A stretch of DNA of 49,341 bases from Parabacteroides faecalis (GCF_022809355.1 NZ_JAKZMM010000032.1:1-49341), one strand, 5' to 3'. Shown: positions 26,595 through 35,758, counted from the stretch's first letter. Numbers and translations: made by a program. The notes: generated by a model from the sequence alone, not told the origin.

Positions 26595-27809
26595 ATGGGT
26601 ACAAGAAGAAATTCAAAACTATTCATTCTTATCTTTTTAGGAATGCTTACGGCTTTCGGGCCTTTCGTTACGGATATGTATTTACCAACGTTGCCCGCTA
26701 TGTCACAGTTTTTCAATACCAGTTCATCATTCATCCAACTCGGATTAACAACCAGTATGATCGGACTGGCTGTCGGACAATTATTATTCGGTCCTTTAAG
26801 CGATAAATATGGCAGAAGATTTCCGCTTATCAGTGCACTAAGCTTATTCCTGATATCCACTATCGGATGTATTTATTCTCCAAACATCATCCAATTTGTT
26901 GGGTGGAGACTTATTCAAGGAATAGCCGGAGCCGGTGGAATTGTTATTTCCCGATCCATTGCAGCTGATAAATACAGCGGAAAAGAATTGGCCAAAATGC
27001 TGGCCATTATCGGAGCCATTAACGGAATAGCTCCGGTGGCTGCTCCAATTCTTGGAGGAACAATGGCCGATATAACAGGCTGGCAAGGCATCTTCTGGGT
27101 ACTGTTTCTCATCGGAATCTTATTACTTGCCGGAAGTATTCATTTTAATGACACACTACCGGCCGAGAAACGGGGAAAGACAAAATGGATTGATGTCTAT
27201 CACGGTTTAATTACAGTACTTCACAATCGCAGTTACGTTTGTTATATTCTTCAAAGTGGCTTTGCACAGAGTGTTCTGTTTGCCAACATTGCTTCTTCTC
27301 CCTTCATCATGCAACAGCATTATGGATTCTCTCCTTTTATGTTCAGCGTCTGCTTTGGTATCAACGCAATTGCAATTGGCATAGCTGCCGCTTCAGCAGC
27401 TAAATTCAGACATCCGGAACAAGCATTATATACCGGAAGTATAGGTATGGTATTAGCTTCTGTTTGTTTATTTATCGCCTTTTATTCCAATTGCAGCTTT
27501 TGGGTATATGAAACCTTACTCATTGGCTTGCTACTCATGTTAGGTTTAACGTTCACAGCCTCCAATACATTGGCAATGGATAGTGCCCGGTCTAATGCAG
27601 GTATTGCTTCTGCCTTATTAGGTGCTTTAGGTTTCGCTTTCGGCGGACTGGTTTCTCCTCTTGTCGGATTGGGGAACATTCTGATTTCAACCGGACTGGT
27701 ATTTATAATAGGTTCATTAGGCTCTTTCATTTGCACATTACGAGCTTTAAACCGAAAATTCTCTTTGGCGAAAATACTCAAGACGACCCAATCATCCATG
27801 AATCTATAA
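26595..27809 (+). CDS. Bcr/CflA family multidrug efflux MFS transporter
   Basis: 404-aa, 12-transmembrane proton-driven drug exporter. Signature segments of the Bcr/CflA group: FGPFVTDMYLPTLPAMSQFF after TM1, GLAVGQLLFGPLSDKYGRRFPL (MFS motif A) and RLIQGIAGAGGIVISRSIAAD (motif C region, TM4-5). The closest named homologues export bicyclomycin, chloramphenicol or sulfonamides; the actual substrate cannot be read. The adjacent divergent AraC gene is the likely regulator. A shared bidirectional terminator follows, facing the next MFS gene. Confidence 0.92.
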   Translation: MGTRRNSKLFILIFLGMLTAFGPFVTDMYLPTLPAMSQFFNTSSSFIQLGLTTSMIGLAVGQLLFGPLSDKYGRRFPLISALSLFLISTIGCIYSPNIIQFVGWRLIQGIAGAGGIVISRSIAADKYSGKELAKMLAIIGAINGIAPVAAPILGGTMADITGWQGIFWVLFLIGILLLAGSIHFNDTLPAEKRGKTKWIDVYHGLITVLHNRSYVCYILQSGFAQSVLFANIASSPFIMQQHYGFSPFMFSVCFGINAIAIGIAAASAAKFRHPEQALYTGSIGMVLASVCLFIAFYSNCSFWVYETLLIGLLLMLGLTFTASNTLAMDSARSNAGIASALLGALGFAFGGLVSPLVGLGNILISTGLVFIIGSLGSFICTLRALNRKFSLAKILKTTQSSMNL

Positions 27810-27815
27810 ATAGAA

Positions 27816-27868
27816 AAATCCCCTAAAAGTAACCGGCAGACAAGCAAACAGCTACTTTTAGGGGATTT
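27816..27868. terminator. Bidirectional terminator between two MFS genes
   Basis: Sixteen-bp perfect arms (27816-27831 and 27853-27868) with A-rich 5' and T-rich 3' sides serve both convergent genes. The loop is 21 nt. Confidence 0.85.
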
Positions 27869-27902
27869 ATTATACCAGTGAATGATTCAGCAACTTTCTT
27901 TA

Positions 27903-29132
27903 TTACTCACGGAAAGCCTTACAATAGGTAGTCATCAGGAAGAGACAAAGTCCTAATACGCCAACAACCAAATAAGCATATTCCAAATCAAAAGCTTTGG
28001 AAATAGCACCAATTAACACCGGAGCGACAAGAGAACCAACAAAACTAATGCTGGACAGAATAGTCAAAGCTATTCCAACCGGAGTATGAGACTTCGCTCC
28101 TACCAAACTATAAATAGTAGGCACAACACAGGAAATGCCTAATCCAACCAACATAAAGCCCAATGAATTGACAACTACTTTCAGAATCATATTGTCGAAT
28201 ACACCGCCTAATAATGCCGATACAAAGAAGCCAATGAATATAAAGGCTCCGGCTAATTGCAAGACTCGCTGCTTGCCCAAGCGACCATACGCCCAATTTG
28301 CCAAGAAACGTCCGACCGTCATCATCACCATAAATACCAAGAAGCCGATTTGAAGTGATTTAGGAACTTGCAATACGGATTCAAAGTAAAGGCCACTCCA
28401 GTCGAACATCGCACTTTCAACTATTAATCCGAACAAACCAGCTAAACCGAATTGAATCAGAATCAATTCCGGTTTACGGATAAAGCTTAATAAAGCGGGA
28501 GTTTCTTTCTGCCCCTTTTCTTCCTTAACTTCCACTTCTTCAAACTGACGAACCCGATCATCCTGCAAATAACGTCTGCCACAAAGGATAATCAATAGGA
28601 TTAACAAGGCAGAAACAGAGAAATGGATAAAAGGAGGAACACCAGCCATAATCATAAAGAATCCGATAACGGCTCCCAGACAAGCAGCCAAACTCCAACC
28701 GCCATGGAAGGAAGCCATAATTGTCCGCCCAAACAGACGTTCGATAACTATACCTTGTGTATTCAACGATATATCGCACATATTCCAAAATACACCAAAG
28801 AAGAAAAGACAAGCTCCCAACGCATAAATAGAGGAAACAGCTCCTATCAAGAACAAAGACAACGCATATCCAAACACACTTGCCTGCACCATAATCCGAC
28901 TACCTAATCGGGAAACCAGAAATCCTGCCAAAGGAATAGCTACAAACTTTCCCACCGGTATCAGGAACAAAACCAATCCCCAATAAAACACATCATACAC
29001 ATCAAACATCGCCTTCACATCCGGAATCCGGCTTGCCCAACTCGAAAAGCATAATCCTTGTGCAAGAAAAAACGACAGAACCGCATAACGGATCCGCTCT
29101 TTAGGATATGCCAATTGTTCTTTCATCTCCAT
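27903..29132 (-). CDS. YbjJ-like MFS transporter
   Basis: 409-aa, 12-TM major facilitator. The N-terminus (YAVLSFFLAQGLCFSSWASRIPDVKAMFDV) and the following TM2 resemble the YbjJ/fucose-permease-like group in which a SRIPD motif follows TM1. A charged central loop after TM6 (RQFEEVEVKEEKGQKE) separates the two halves. The second half includes GLFGLIVESAMFDWSGLYF. Substrate unknown; homologues include sugar and uncharacterised exporters. It converges on the Bcr/CflA gene, sharing a terminator, and is divergent from nadE. Confidence 0.88.
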   Translation of the reverse strand: MEMKEQLAYPKERIRYAVLSFFLAQGLCFSSWASRIPDVKAMFDVYDVFYWGLVLFLIPVGKFVAIPLAGFLVSRLGSRIMVQASVFGYALSLFLIGAVSSIYALGACLFFFGVFWNMCDISLNTQGIVIERLFGRTIMASFHGGWSLAACLGAVIGFFMIMAGVPPFIHFSVSALLILLIILCGRRYLQDDRVRQFEEVEVKEEKGQKETPALLSFIRKPELILIQFGLAGLFGLIVESAMFDWSGLYFESVLQVPKSLQIGFLVFMVMMTVGRFLANWAYGRLGKQRVLQLAGAFIFIGFFVSALLGGVFDNMILKVVVNSLGFMLVGLGISCVVPTIYSLVGAKSHTPVGIALTILSSISFVGSLVAPVLIGAISKAFDLEYAYLVVGVLGLCLFLMTTYCKAFRE

Positions 29133-29285
29133 ATTTATCTTTTCATTTAATTAATAATTCACTTGCTGAACAGTATTTAAGAGAAAGTCTGTCACTTAAA
29201 AAACTCTTCGATTTTCTACTTATCCGATGAATAGCTTCTGTTACCACTAAACTGTGCTTATAAAAGTAGAATATGTAAAATAATC

Positions 29286-29319
29286 ATTGCAAAGATAACC
29301 AGAAAAAACAGTACTTTTG
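29286..29319 (+). promoter_or_regulatory. nadE: nadE promoter with flanking AAAGTAGAA inverted repeat
   Basis: TACTTTTG (29312-29319) is a perfect -7 box; ATTG (29286-29289) lies 22 bp upstream. The box is bracketed by an inverted pair, AAAGTAGAA (29263-29271) and TTCTACTTT (29323-29331), with another TTCTACTT near 29214. These may be operator half-sites. A minus-strand TATCTTTG (29290-29297) overlaps the spacer and may serve the divergent MFS gene. Confidence 0.6.
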
Positions 29320-29344
29320 TGTTCTACTTTAATACAATTATAGG

Positions 29345-31279
29345 ATGAATTACGGATTTGTAAAGGTTGCAGCAGCTGTTCCTAATATACAAGTGGCTGA
29401 TTGCATCTATAATATCACACAAATGGAGAAGATGATGCGTAAGGCTGCCGATAAAGGCGTACAAATCATCGTCTTCCCGGAATTGTCGGTAACAGGTTAT
29501 ACTTGCCTGGACTTGTTCCAACAAGATCTTCTGTTGAACAGTGCAGAAAATGCCTTACTCCAGTTAGCCGAAAATACGGCAGACTTACCTCTTTTGGCAT
29601 TTGTCGGCGCTCCGTTACGGACAGACAACAAGCTGATCAATGCGGCCATTGCCATACAGGAAGGTAAAATCCTCGGAGTTGTGCCGAAAACCTATCTGCC
29701 AAACTACAAAGAGTTTCAAGAGAAACGTTGGTTTACTTCGGCGAATGACCTGGATAATGATTTTGTTGAGATCGGCGATCATTTCTATCCGCTGCAAAAG
29801 CAAATGATCATCATTGCAAATGATGTAGCTGTCGGCGTAGAAATCTGTGAAGACTTGTGGATGCCTGTTCCTCCCAGTTCCGAATTGGCAATGTTGGGAG
29901 CCAATATCATTGTGAATCTGTCAGCCAGCAACGAATTGATCGGCAAACATGCCTATCGTAAACAACTCGTAGCCCAGCAATCAGCACGTTGTATCTGCGG
30001 TTATGTGTATGCATCAAGTGGTTTCGGCGAATCGACAACCGACTTGGTTTTCTCGGGCAGTGCTTTAATTGCAGAAAACGGAGTTATTCTGGCTGAATCC
30101 AAACGATTCTCATTGGATGAACAATTAATCATCTCCGATATCGACGTCGAATATTTGTATCACGACCGTCTCGTATCTACCTCTTTCTCGGAAGGTTGTT
30201 TAGCCAAAGATACAGATCGGGGATTTGAACTGGAATTCATATTGCCGGAATACCGGAAAGAGACAGCCAACATGCTATCCAGAACCATTGATCCGCATCC
30301 GTTCACTCCTGAAGGAGCCGCTTTACGCGAACGCTGTGAAGAAATCTTCCAGATTCAAACAGCCGGTCTGGCTAAACGAATCGTACATGCGCATGCCAAG
30401 ACGGCGGTTGTCGGTATTTCCGGTGGACTAGATTCGACACTGGCGCTTTTGGTAACCGTCATGACGTTCGACTTACTTAAGATTCCGCGTAACCGCATCA
30501 TTGGAATTACCATGCCCGGATTCGGTACCACAGGACGAACCTATCGTAATGCTGTCAGTCTGATTCATTCTTTGGGCGTTACTTTCCGGGAAATATCCAT
30601 CAAAGAAGCATGTATGCAGCACTTCCAGGATATTCACCATGATGCCAATCTACATGATGTTACGTATGAAAACAGTCAGGCTCGCGAACGTACACAAATT
30701 CTGATGGACGTAGCAAATAAGGAAAACGGTCTGGTAATCGGTACGGGCGATTTATCGGAGCTGGCTTTAGGCTGGGCTACCTATAATGGTGATCACATGT
30801 CGATGTATGGTGTTAACGGAAGTATCCCGAAGACATTAGTAAAATACTTGGTTGAATGGGTCGCACACAACCGGGTTGATGAAGATTCCAAAGAAACATT
30901 ACTCGACATCCTGGATACGCCCATCAGTCCGGAACTGATTCCGGCAGACGAACAGGGAAATATCAAGCAGAAAACAGAAGATCTGGTAGGGCCTTATGAA
31001 TTGCATGATTTCTTCCTCTATCATTTCATCCGTTTTGGCGCAACGCCTGCCAAGATTTACTATCTGGCTCAAGAAGCATTCCGCGGAGCTTATTCGGACG
31101 AAACGATAAAGAAATGGTTATATACATTCTTCCGTCGCTTCTTCCAGCAGCAGTTTAAGCGCAGTTGTCTGCCCGACGGCCCGAAAGTAGGAAGTATCAG
31201 TCTTTCCCCTCGTGGAGATTGGCGCATGCCTAGCGATGCAGCCGCGACTCTTTGGCTGAAAGAAATAGAGAAATTATAA
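29345..31279 (+). CDS. nadE: Glutamine-dependent NAD+ synthase
   Basis: 644-aa two-domain enzyme that amidates nicotinate adenine dinucleotide to NAD+, using ammonia released from glutamine. The N-terminal nitrilase-type glutaminase (about 1-290) has the triad Glu46 (IVFPELSVTGY), the Lys of VPKTYLPNYKEFQEKRWF, and the Cys of VGVEICEDLWMP. The C-terminal synthetase has the PP-loop VVGISGGLDSTLALLV, followed by GTGDLSELALGWATYNGDHMSMY and the DGPKVGS region near the C-terminus. All catalytic residues are visible. It is a single-gene unit between a clear promoter and an exceptionally strong terminator whose stem begins inside the stop codon. Confidence 0.97.
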   Translation: MNYGFVKVAAAVPNIQVADCIYNITQMEKMMRKAADKGVQIIVFPELSVTGYTCLDLFQQDLLLNSAENALLQLAENTADLPLLAFVGAPLRTDNKLINAAIAIQEGKILGVVPKTYLPNYKEFQEKRWFTSANDLDNDFVEIGDHFYPLQKQMIIIANDVAVGVEICEDLWMPVPPSSELAMLGANIIVNLSASNELIGKHAYRKQLVAQQSARCICGYVYASSGFGESTTDLVFSGSALIAENGVILAESKRFSLDEQLIISDIDVEYLYHDRLVSTSFSEGCLAKDTDRGFELEFILPEYRKETANMLSRTIDPHPFTPEGAALRERCEEIFQIQTAGLAKRIVHAHAKTAVVGISGGLDSTLALLVTVMTFDLLKIPRNRIIGITMPGFGTTGRTYRNAVSLIHSLGVTFREISIKEACMQHFQDIHHDANLHDVTYENSQARERTQILMDVANKENGLVIGTGDLSELALGWATYNGDHMSMYGVNGSIPKTLVKYLVEWVAHNRVDEDSKETLLDILDTPISPELIPADEQGNIKQKTEDLVGPYELHDFFLYHFIRFGATPAKIYYLAQEAFRGAYSDETIKKWLYTFFRRFFQQQFKRSCLPDGPKVGSISLSPRGDWRMPSDAAATLWLKEIEKL

Positions 31280-31329
31280 TAAAAGCAAAGAGAGTAATCA
31301 TTCCGCTGATTACTCTCTTTGCTTTTATT
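31278..31329. terminator. Perfect 23-bp bidirectional terminator
   Basis: Arms 31278-31300 and 31307-31329 are perfectly complementary over 23 bp around a 6-nt loop. A-rich and T-rich ends work on both strands, for nadE (+) and the aminotransferase (-). The stem includes the last two bases of the nadE stop. Confidence 0.92.
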
Positions 31330-31360
31330 GTTTACAGCACCTAATGAATTTCACTGGCTT

Positions 31361-32695
31361 TTATCCTTCATTCTTCCCTGCCAGCGGATGATTCTCTTCA
31401 AAGATCTTCAAACGTTCGTCCAACAAATCATACTGATGATCCTTGATGAAAGAAACACAAGCCCGCAAACCTTCCTGACGGCTACCGGTTGTTCCGAGTG
31501 AAATGGCACTGACTCCATAATACATCAATTCCTTCATCAGTTCCGAACCAGTCATGCCCGGATAAGCAATGGTAAAGTAAAAGCCATCGGCTATCGGCTG
31601 ATCCAAATCATGGTCATAGACAATCTTGAACCCATGATCGGTAAATATCTTCTTGATGCGTGCAGCACGCCGGCCATATTCCTTTATTTCAGAGACGAAA
31701 TCAAAAGTACCGTCTGCTGCCGCCTTGAACATAGCAGCCAAAGCATACTGGGCAGAATGACTTGTTCCTGAAGAAAGCGCATACAGTACTCGGTGAATAT
31801 AAACCGTACCAAAGGTTCCACCGCCATAACGCTGCTTGAATCCCGGATAAGCCCGATGATATAATTTATCGGAAATAGCGGTCACACCGATACGCTGTCC
31901 TGCATAACTAAAGGCTTTCGAGCCAGATATCTGAAGAATATAATAATCGGTATAACGGGCAATCGTCGGCTGGTAAGGTGGTTCAAACGGTGTACCTAAG
32001 TTCTTGCGGAAATCCATGGCAAAGTAAGCCAAGTCTTCTATGACAATGACATCATACTTATTGGCCATTTCGGCAATAATCTTCAATTCATCATCAGTCA
32101 GACAGAACCAAGCCGGATTGTTGGGATTGGAATAAATAAGAGCCGCAATATTTCCTTTGCTCAGGAAGGATTCCAATATATCACACAACTTTTCTCCGCG
32201 ATAATCATAGACATCAAAGGAAGCATACTTATATCCCATCACTGTAATCTGCTGCTTCTGTACCGGAAAACCCGGATCTATAAAGAGAATGGTATCTTTC
32301 TCTTCGGGATTACATTGCCCGCAAGTAAGAAAAGAGGCATACGTTCCCTGCATCGAGCCTGTTACTGGCACGCATCCTTCCGGAGATACATCCACATTGA
32401 TGAAGGCTTTGATAAAACGGGAAGCCTGCTCTTTCAATTCGGGCAATCCGTTAATATTGGGATAAATCGAAGCAATACCTGCTTGCAAGGCCTTGATTTC
32501 GGCATCCACGCCTACTTGTGCCGGCTTCAAACCCGGTACCCCCATTTCCATATGGACAAACTCTTGGCCTGTCCGTTCTTCCAATTCGTTGGAGATAGCC
32601 ACGACTTCGCGGATGGTGGCTTTACCGAAATCTGGCAAATGGTAGCTATCGATGACTTCCTGTGCTACCTGATAATCTATCGGAGTGTTCTTCAT
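31361..32695 (-). CDS. PLP-dependent class I/II aminotransferase
   Basis: 444-aa fold-type I aminotransferase. Conserved segments: VTGSMQGTYASFL (cofactor phosphate region), ALIYSNPNNPAWFCLTDDEL with the NPNNP motif, VIVIEDLAYFAMDFR (the Asp that contacts the pyridine nitrogen), and the Schiff-base lysine in ISGSKAFSYAGQRIG. The C-terminal SLGTTGSRQEGLRACVSF supplies the substrate carboxylate Arg. The substrate cannot be assigned; it resembles aspartate/aromatic or LL-diaminopimelate-type enzymes. It sits 94 bp after the sdaA-GH43-adenosyltransferase unit, with a perfect -7 box (TACTTTTG, 32724-32731 minus) of its own, so it is probably expressed independently. Confidence 0.9.
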   Translation of the reverse strand: MKNTPIDYQVAQEVIDSYHLPDFGKATIREVVAISNELEERTGQEFVHMEMGVPGLKPAQVGVDAEIKALQAGIASIYPNINGLPELKEQASRFIKAFINVDVSPEGCVPVTGSMQGTYASFLTCGQCNPEEKDTILFIDPGFPVQKQQITVMGYKYASFDVYDYRGEKLCDILESFLSKGNIAALIYSNPNNPAWFCLTDDELKIIAEMANKYDVIVIEDLAYFAMDFRKNLGTPFEPPYQPTIARYTDYYILQISGSKAFSYAGQRIGVTAISDKLYHRAYPGFKQRYGGGTFGTVYIHRVLYALSSGTSHSAQYALAAMFKAAADGTFDFVSEIKEYGRRAARIKKIFTDHGFKIVYDHDLDQPIADGFYFTIAYPGMTGSELMKELMYYGVSAISLGTTGSRQEGLRACVSFIKDHQYDLLDERLKIFEENHPLAGKNEG

Positions 32696-32723
32696 TTCAA
32701 GTTATATTTATACATTACAAAGG

Positions 32724-32731
32724 CAAAAGTA
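32724..32731 (-). promoter_or_regulatory. Predicted -7 box for the aminotransferase
   Basis: TACTTTTG on the minus strand is a perfect TAnnTTTG about 29 nt upstream of the ATG. No matching -33 box was found. Confidence 0.4.
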
Positions 32732-32789
32732 GGGAAAATATTTCTAATCTCCCCCGCTTTTGCCTTTCAATTTGTTCTGTTATTCCAGT

Positions 32790-33359
32790 TTACTTACGTC
32801 TTTTGTAAAGAAAGTCTTTCCATCTTTCTTCTGCTTCTCCCTGACTGAACATTTCATAGCGTGCCATCACAAACAACAGATCCGACAGGCGATTGATGAA
32901 TTGCAACAGACAAGGCGGAACTTCGTCCTGTTTATTCAACGTCCACAGACGGCGTTCTGCACGCCGGGCTACAGTACGAGCCCATTGCAAATGAGCCGCA
33001 ACGGGTGTTCCTCCCGGCAAGACAAAGTACGAAGTCTCCTTCATCTGGGCAGTCAGATGGTCGATCTGTTCCTCGCAATAAGCGGCCAATCCTTCCGGAA
33101 GTGGATTCGGATTCTTCATACGCAAGGCAGAAGGCGTTGCTACATGCGACATAACAACCATCATTTCCCGCTGAATATGTCCCAGCAGTTTCTGCCATTC
33201 ATGATCAGCAGGAAGGAAAGTCCGGACAATTCCCAACAAGGCATTCAATTCATCCAGCGTGCCGTTCGCTTCGATCCGGATATCATCCTTATCAACCCGC
33301 TCGCCACCATGAATACCAGTCTTCCCTTTATCGCCACCTCGCGTATAAATCCTTACCAT
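32790..33359 (-). CDS. PduO-type cob(I)alamin adenosyltransferase
   Basis: 189-aa trimeric enzyme that transfers the adenosyl group of ATP to cob(I)alamin, producing coenzyme B12. Signature motifs: N-terminal ATP-binding YTRGGDKGKTG, GTLDELNALLG, the Arg-rich ARTVARRAERRLW, and NRLSDLLFVMAR near the C-terminus. Length is standard. It lies 19 bp after a GH43 lipoprotein gene on the same strand, an unexpected neighbour. No B12 riboswitch is visible upstream of the unit. The product would serve B12 enzymes such as methylmalonyl-CoA mutase, none of which is in this window. Confidence 0.94.
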   Translation of the reverse strand: MVRIYTRGGDKGKTGIHGGERVDKDDIRIEANGTLDELNALLGIVRTFLPADHEWQKLLGHIQREMMVVMSHVATPSALRMKNPNPLPEGLAAYCEEQIDHLTAQMKETSYFVLPGGTPVAAHLQWARTVARRAERRLWTLNKQDEVPPCLLQFINRLSDLLFVMARYEMFSQGEAEERWKDFLYKRRK

Positions 33360-33378
33360 AATAAATGGTTTATCCTGA

Positions 33379-34383
33379 TTAACGAATAGGCCGTGCTTCC
33401 ACGCCCTCGAAAGTTATTTTCACCGGATTGATATGTCCTTGTTCGTCGAACGTCATCCGATCGATACAAGTCACACGATGATTTCCTTCCTTATCTCCCA
33501 ACGGGCGACGGTGATAAACAATATAATATTCTTCCGTTCCCGGCACCTGAATCACCGAATGATGACCGGCTCCAGTAGCAACTTCGGGATCTTGCTGCAA
33601 GATTTTACCCAAGCGTTCGAATGGTCCGAACGGAGAATCAGCAATCGCATACGCTACCGAATAATCCGGACCCGTCCAGCCTCCTTCACTCCACATGAAG
33701 TAGTACTTACCATTCTTCTTAAACATAAACGGACCTTCCACGTATCCTTCGGGCGTTACTTCCTTATAGATTTCTCCATCCTCGAAAGGTTCAAGACCGG
33801 TAAAATCATCTTTCAGTTTTACCAGGTTGCAATGACGCCAGCCTCCGTAGTACATATAATAAGTTCCGTTATCCTGGAAGACAAACTGGTCGATAGGTTG
33901 TGCTCCGTTTACAATCTCATTGATCAACGGTTTTCCCAGCAAATCCTTATAGGGTCCTTCAGGACGATCGGCAACGGCAACGCCAATACCGCCAACTTCG
34001 CCTTCATGCACATCATTTGCTCCGAAGAAAAGATAATATTTCCCGTCTTTACTGATTACAGCCGGTGCCCACATCGCCCGCTTGGCCCACTTCACTTCCG
34101 TTGTATCCAGAATAGATTCATGTTTGGTCCAATTAACCAAATCTTTGGAAGAGAAGCAATCGAAATGTGTCTGCAACTCATACCGGTCGCTATACGTCGG
34201 GTAAATCCAATACGTATCACCATAAACGATTCCTTCCGGATCGGCATACCAGCCTTCAAACACCGGATTCCCGCTTTTAGCTAATACTTCTTCGGCGGGT
34301 TGCTCTTTCTTTGTCTGCCCGCAAGCAGCCAGGAAAAGAGCAGAAAGAGATAACACAGAGGTCTTCAGAATTAATTTGTTCAT
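33379..34383 (-). CDS. GH43 family glycosidase lipoprotein
   Basis: 334-aa predicted surface or periplasmic lipoprotein, with lipobox LAAC at Cys21 followed by GQTKKEQ. The rest is a five-bladed beta-propeller of glycoside hydrolase family 43, typically arabinofuranosidase or xylosidase. The three catalytic acids are visible: base Asp48 (GWYADPEG), pKa modulator Asp in GAQPIDQFVF, and acid Glu in GYVEGPFMF. Metal/propeller His is in TGAGHHSVIQ. It is encoded between sdaA (14-bp gap) and a cobalamin adenosyltransferase (19-bp gap) rather than in a polysaccharide utilisation locus. Substrate not assignable. Confidence 0.92.
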   Translation of the reverse strand: MNKLILKTSVLSLSALFLAACGQTKKEQPAEEVLAKSGNPVFEGWYADPEGIVYGDTYWIYPTYSDRYELQTHFDCFSSKDLVNWTKHESILDTTEVKWAKRAMWAPAVISKDGKYYLFFGANDVHEGEVGGIGVAVADRPEGPYKDLLGKPLINEIVNGAQPIDQFVFQDNGTYYMYYGGWRHCNLVKLKDDFTGLEPFEDGEIYKEVTPEGYVEGPFMFKKNGKYYFMWSEGGWTGPDYSVAYAIADSPFGPFERLGKILQQDPEVATGAGHHSVIQVPGTEEYYIVYHRRPLGDKEGNHRVTCIDRMTFDEQGHINPVKITFEGVEARPIR

Positions 34384-34397
34384 ATTTATTGTTATTA

Positions 34398-35606
34398 TTA
34401 TTGATGAGCGTCGTATTTGATAGCCAAACCACCTTCGGCCGTTTCTTTGTACAAGCTGGGCAGGTCGTTACCGGTTTGCCGCATGACTTCTACTACCTGA
34501 TCGAAGCTTACCCGGTGTCTTCCATCCGAGAAGTTCGAGAAGGTATTGGCATCCAACGCACGGGCTGCTGCAAACGCATTCCGTTCGATACAAGGAATCT
34601 GTACCAAACCGCATACCGGATCACACGTTAGTCCCAAGTGATGTTCCAATCCCATTTCGGCCGCATATTCAATCTGGGCAGGTGTTCCACCAAACAACTG
34701 ACTGGCTGCTGCCGCTGCCATGGCACACGCAACTCCAACTTCGCCTTGACAACCTACTTCGGCACCGGAAATGGAAGCATTGGTCTTGACAACATTTCCA
34801 AACAAACCGGCCGTTGCCAAAGCTCGCAGAATACGCGAATCGCGAAACTCACGTGTTTCTTTCAGATGATATAATACTGCCGGCATGACTCCACACGAAC
34901 CACAGGTCGGAGCTGTTACGATTTTTCCACCACAAGCATTTTCTTCAGAGACAGCCAATGCATAGGCATATACCAATCCCCTACTTTTGATACTGCTTCC
35001 ATAGCCACGGGCACGGATCATATAATCAGAAGCTTTCCGGCGGATTCCCAGACCTCCGGGCAAAATGCCTTCGGCTTCCAGACCACGACGAACGGCTTCT
35101 TGCATCACTTCCCATACTTCAGCCAGATAATCCCAGATACCGGAGCCTTCGCATTGTTCTACATATTCCCAATACGAATACCCGCTTTTCTCACACCAAG
35201 CCTGGATATCACGGATATTGTGCATCGGATACACCTCCGTATCCGTCTTTTCATTATATGTTTCATTGGCCAGCGTACCACCGCCAATACTGTAAATCGT
35301 CCATGAATCCTGCTTGTTTCCGTTGGCATCAAAGGCTTCGAACAACATACCGTTCGGATGAAAAGCCAGAAATTCTTTGGGCTTCCAAATGATATCAGTC
35401 TTAGTCACCGGCGAAAGCACACCTAAAATGGCGGCATCCGTCATGTGACCTTTTCCGGTAGCTGCCAGACTACCGTATAAAGTTACTTCAAACCTTGCTG
35501 CCGAAGGATTTTTCTTCAGAAACATCTCGGCGGCACGCATCGGTCCCATCGTATGGCTACTAGACGGACCATGACCGATACGGAATATATGCCTGATTGA
35601 ATCCAT
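34398..35606 (-). CDS. sdaA: L-serine ammonia-lyase (iron-sulfur serine dehydratase)
   Basis: 402-aa single-chain, oxygen-sensitive enzyme that deaminates L-serine to pyruvate and ammonia using a [4Fe-4S] cluster. The beta domain comes first (IRHIFRIGHGPSSSHTMGPMRAA); the alpha domain follows with TAPTCGSCGVMPAVLYHLKE, GCQGEVGVACAMAAAAASQL and the cysteine-rich LGLTCDPVCGLVQIPCIERNA that ligates the cluster. The Cys near the C-terminus of some homologues is not seen (ends KYDAHQ). It leads a minus-strand unit with GH43 and the adenosyltransferase and has its own promoter (35631-35662) with a palindromic operator candidate upstream. Confidence 0.96.
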   Translation of the reverse strand: MDSIRHIFRIGHGPSSSHTMGPMRAAEMFLKKNPSAARFEVTLYGSLAATGKGHMTDAAILGVLSPVTKTDIIWKPKEFLAFHPNGMLFEAFDANGNKQDSWTIYSIGGGTLANETYNEKTDTEVYPMHNIRDIQAWCEKSGYSYWEYVEQCEGSGIWDYLAEVWEVMQEAVRRGLEAEGILPGGLGIRRKASDYMIRARGYGSSIKSRGLVYAYALAVSEENACGGKIVTAPTCGSCGVMPAVLYHLKETREFRDSRILRALATAGLFGNVVKTNASISGAEVGCQGEVGVACAMAAAAASQLFGGTPAQIEYAAEMGLEHHLGLTCDPVCGLVQIPCIERNAFAAARALDANTFSNFSDGRHRVSFDQVVEVMRQTGNDLPSLYKETAEGGLAIKYDAHQ

Positions 35607-35630
35607 ATTTCTTTCTTTTTAATTTCTGAA

Positions 35631-35662
35631 CAAAGATAAGGAGAAAATCCGGAGATAACAGA
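35631..35662 (-). promoter_or_regulatory. Promoter of sdaA unit
   Basis: Minus-strand TATCTTTG (35631-35638) is a perfect -7 box; TCTG (35659-35662), one mismatch to TTTG, is 20 bp upstream. Predicted start is about 18 nt before the ATG. Confidence 0.6.
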
Positions 35663-35713
35663 TGTTCCCTCTATAAAATCCGAGGATTTATTCAGAGAGA
35701 ATACGACAGAATC

Positions 35714-35733
35714 TTTGTAAACCTGTTTACAAA
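35714..35733. promoter_or_regulatory. 20-bp palindromic operator candidate
   Basis: Perfect 9-bp arms TTTGTAAAC and GTTTACAAA flank a 2-bp centre. It lies about 75 bp upstream of the sdaA -7 box, and resembles LacI-type operator half-sites in sequence. No candidate regulator is encoded next to it. Confidence 0.5.
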
Positions 35734-35758
35734 AACCGGAAAGCATGGCAGATAAAAA

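Noticed and set aside
33433-34284. 283-aa frame opposite GH43
   Set aside because: Shadow frame with no domain; the GH43 gene has a complete active site and lipobox.
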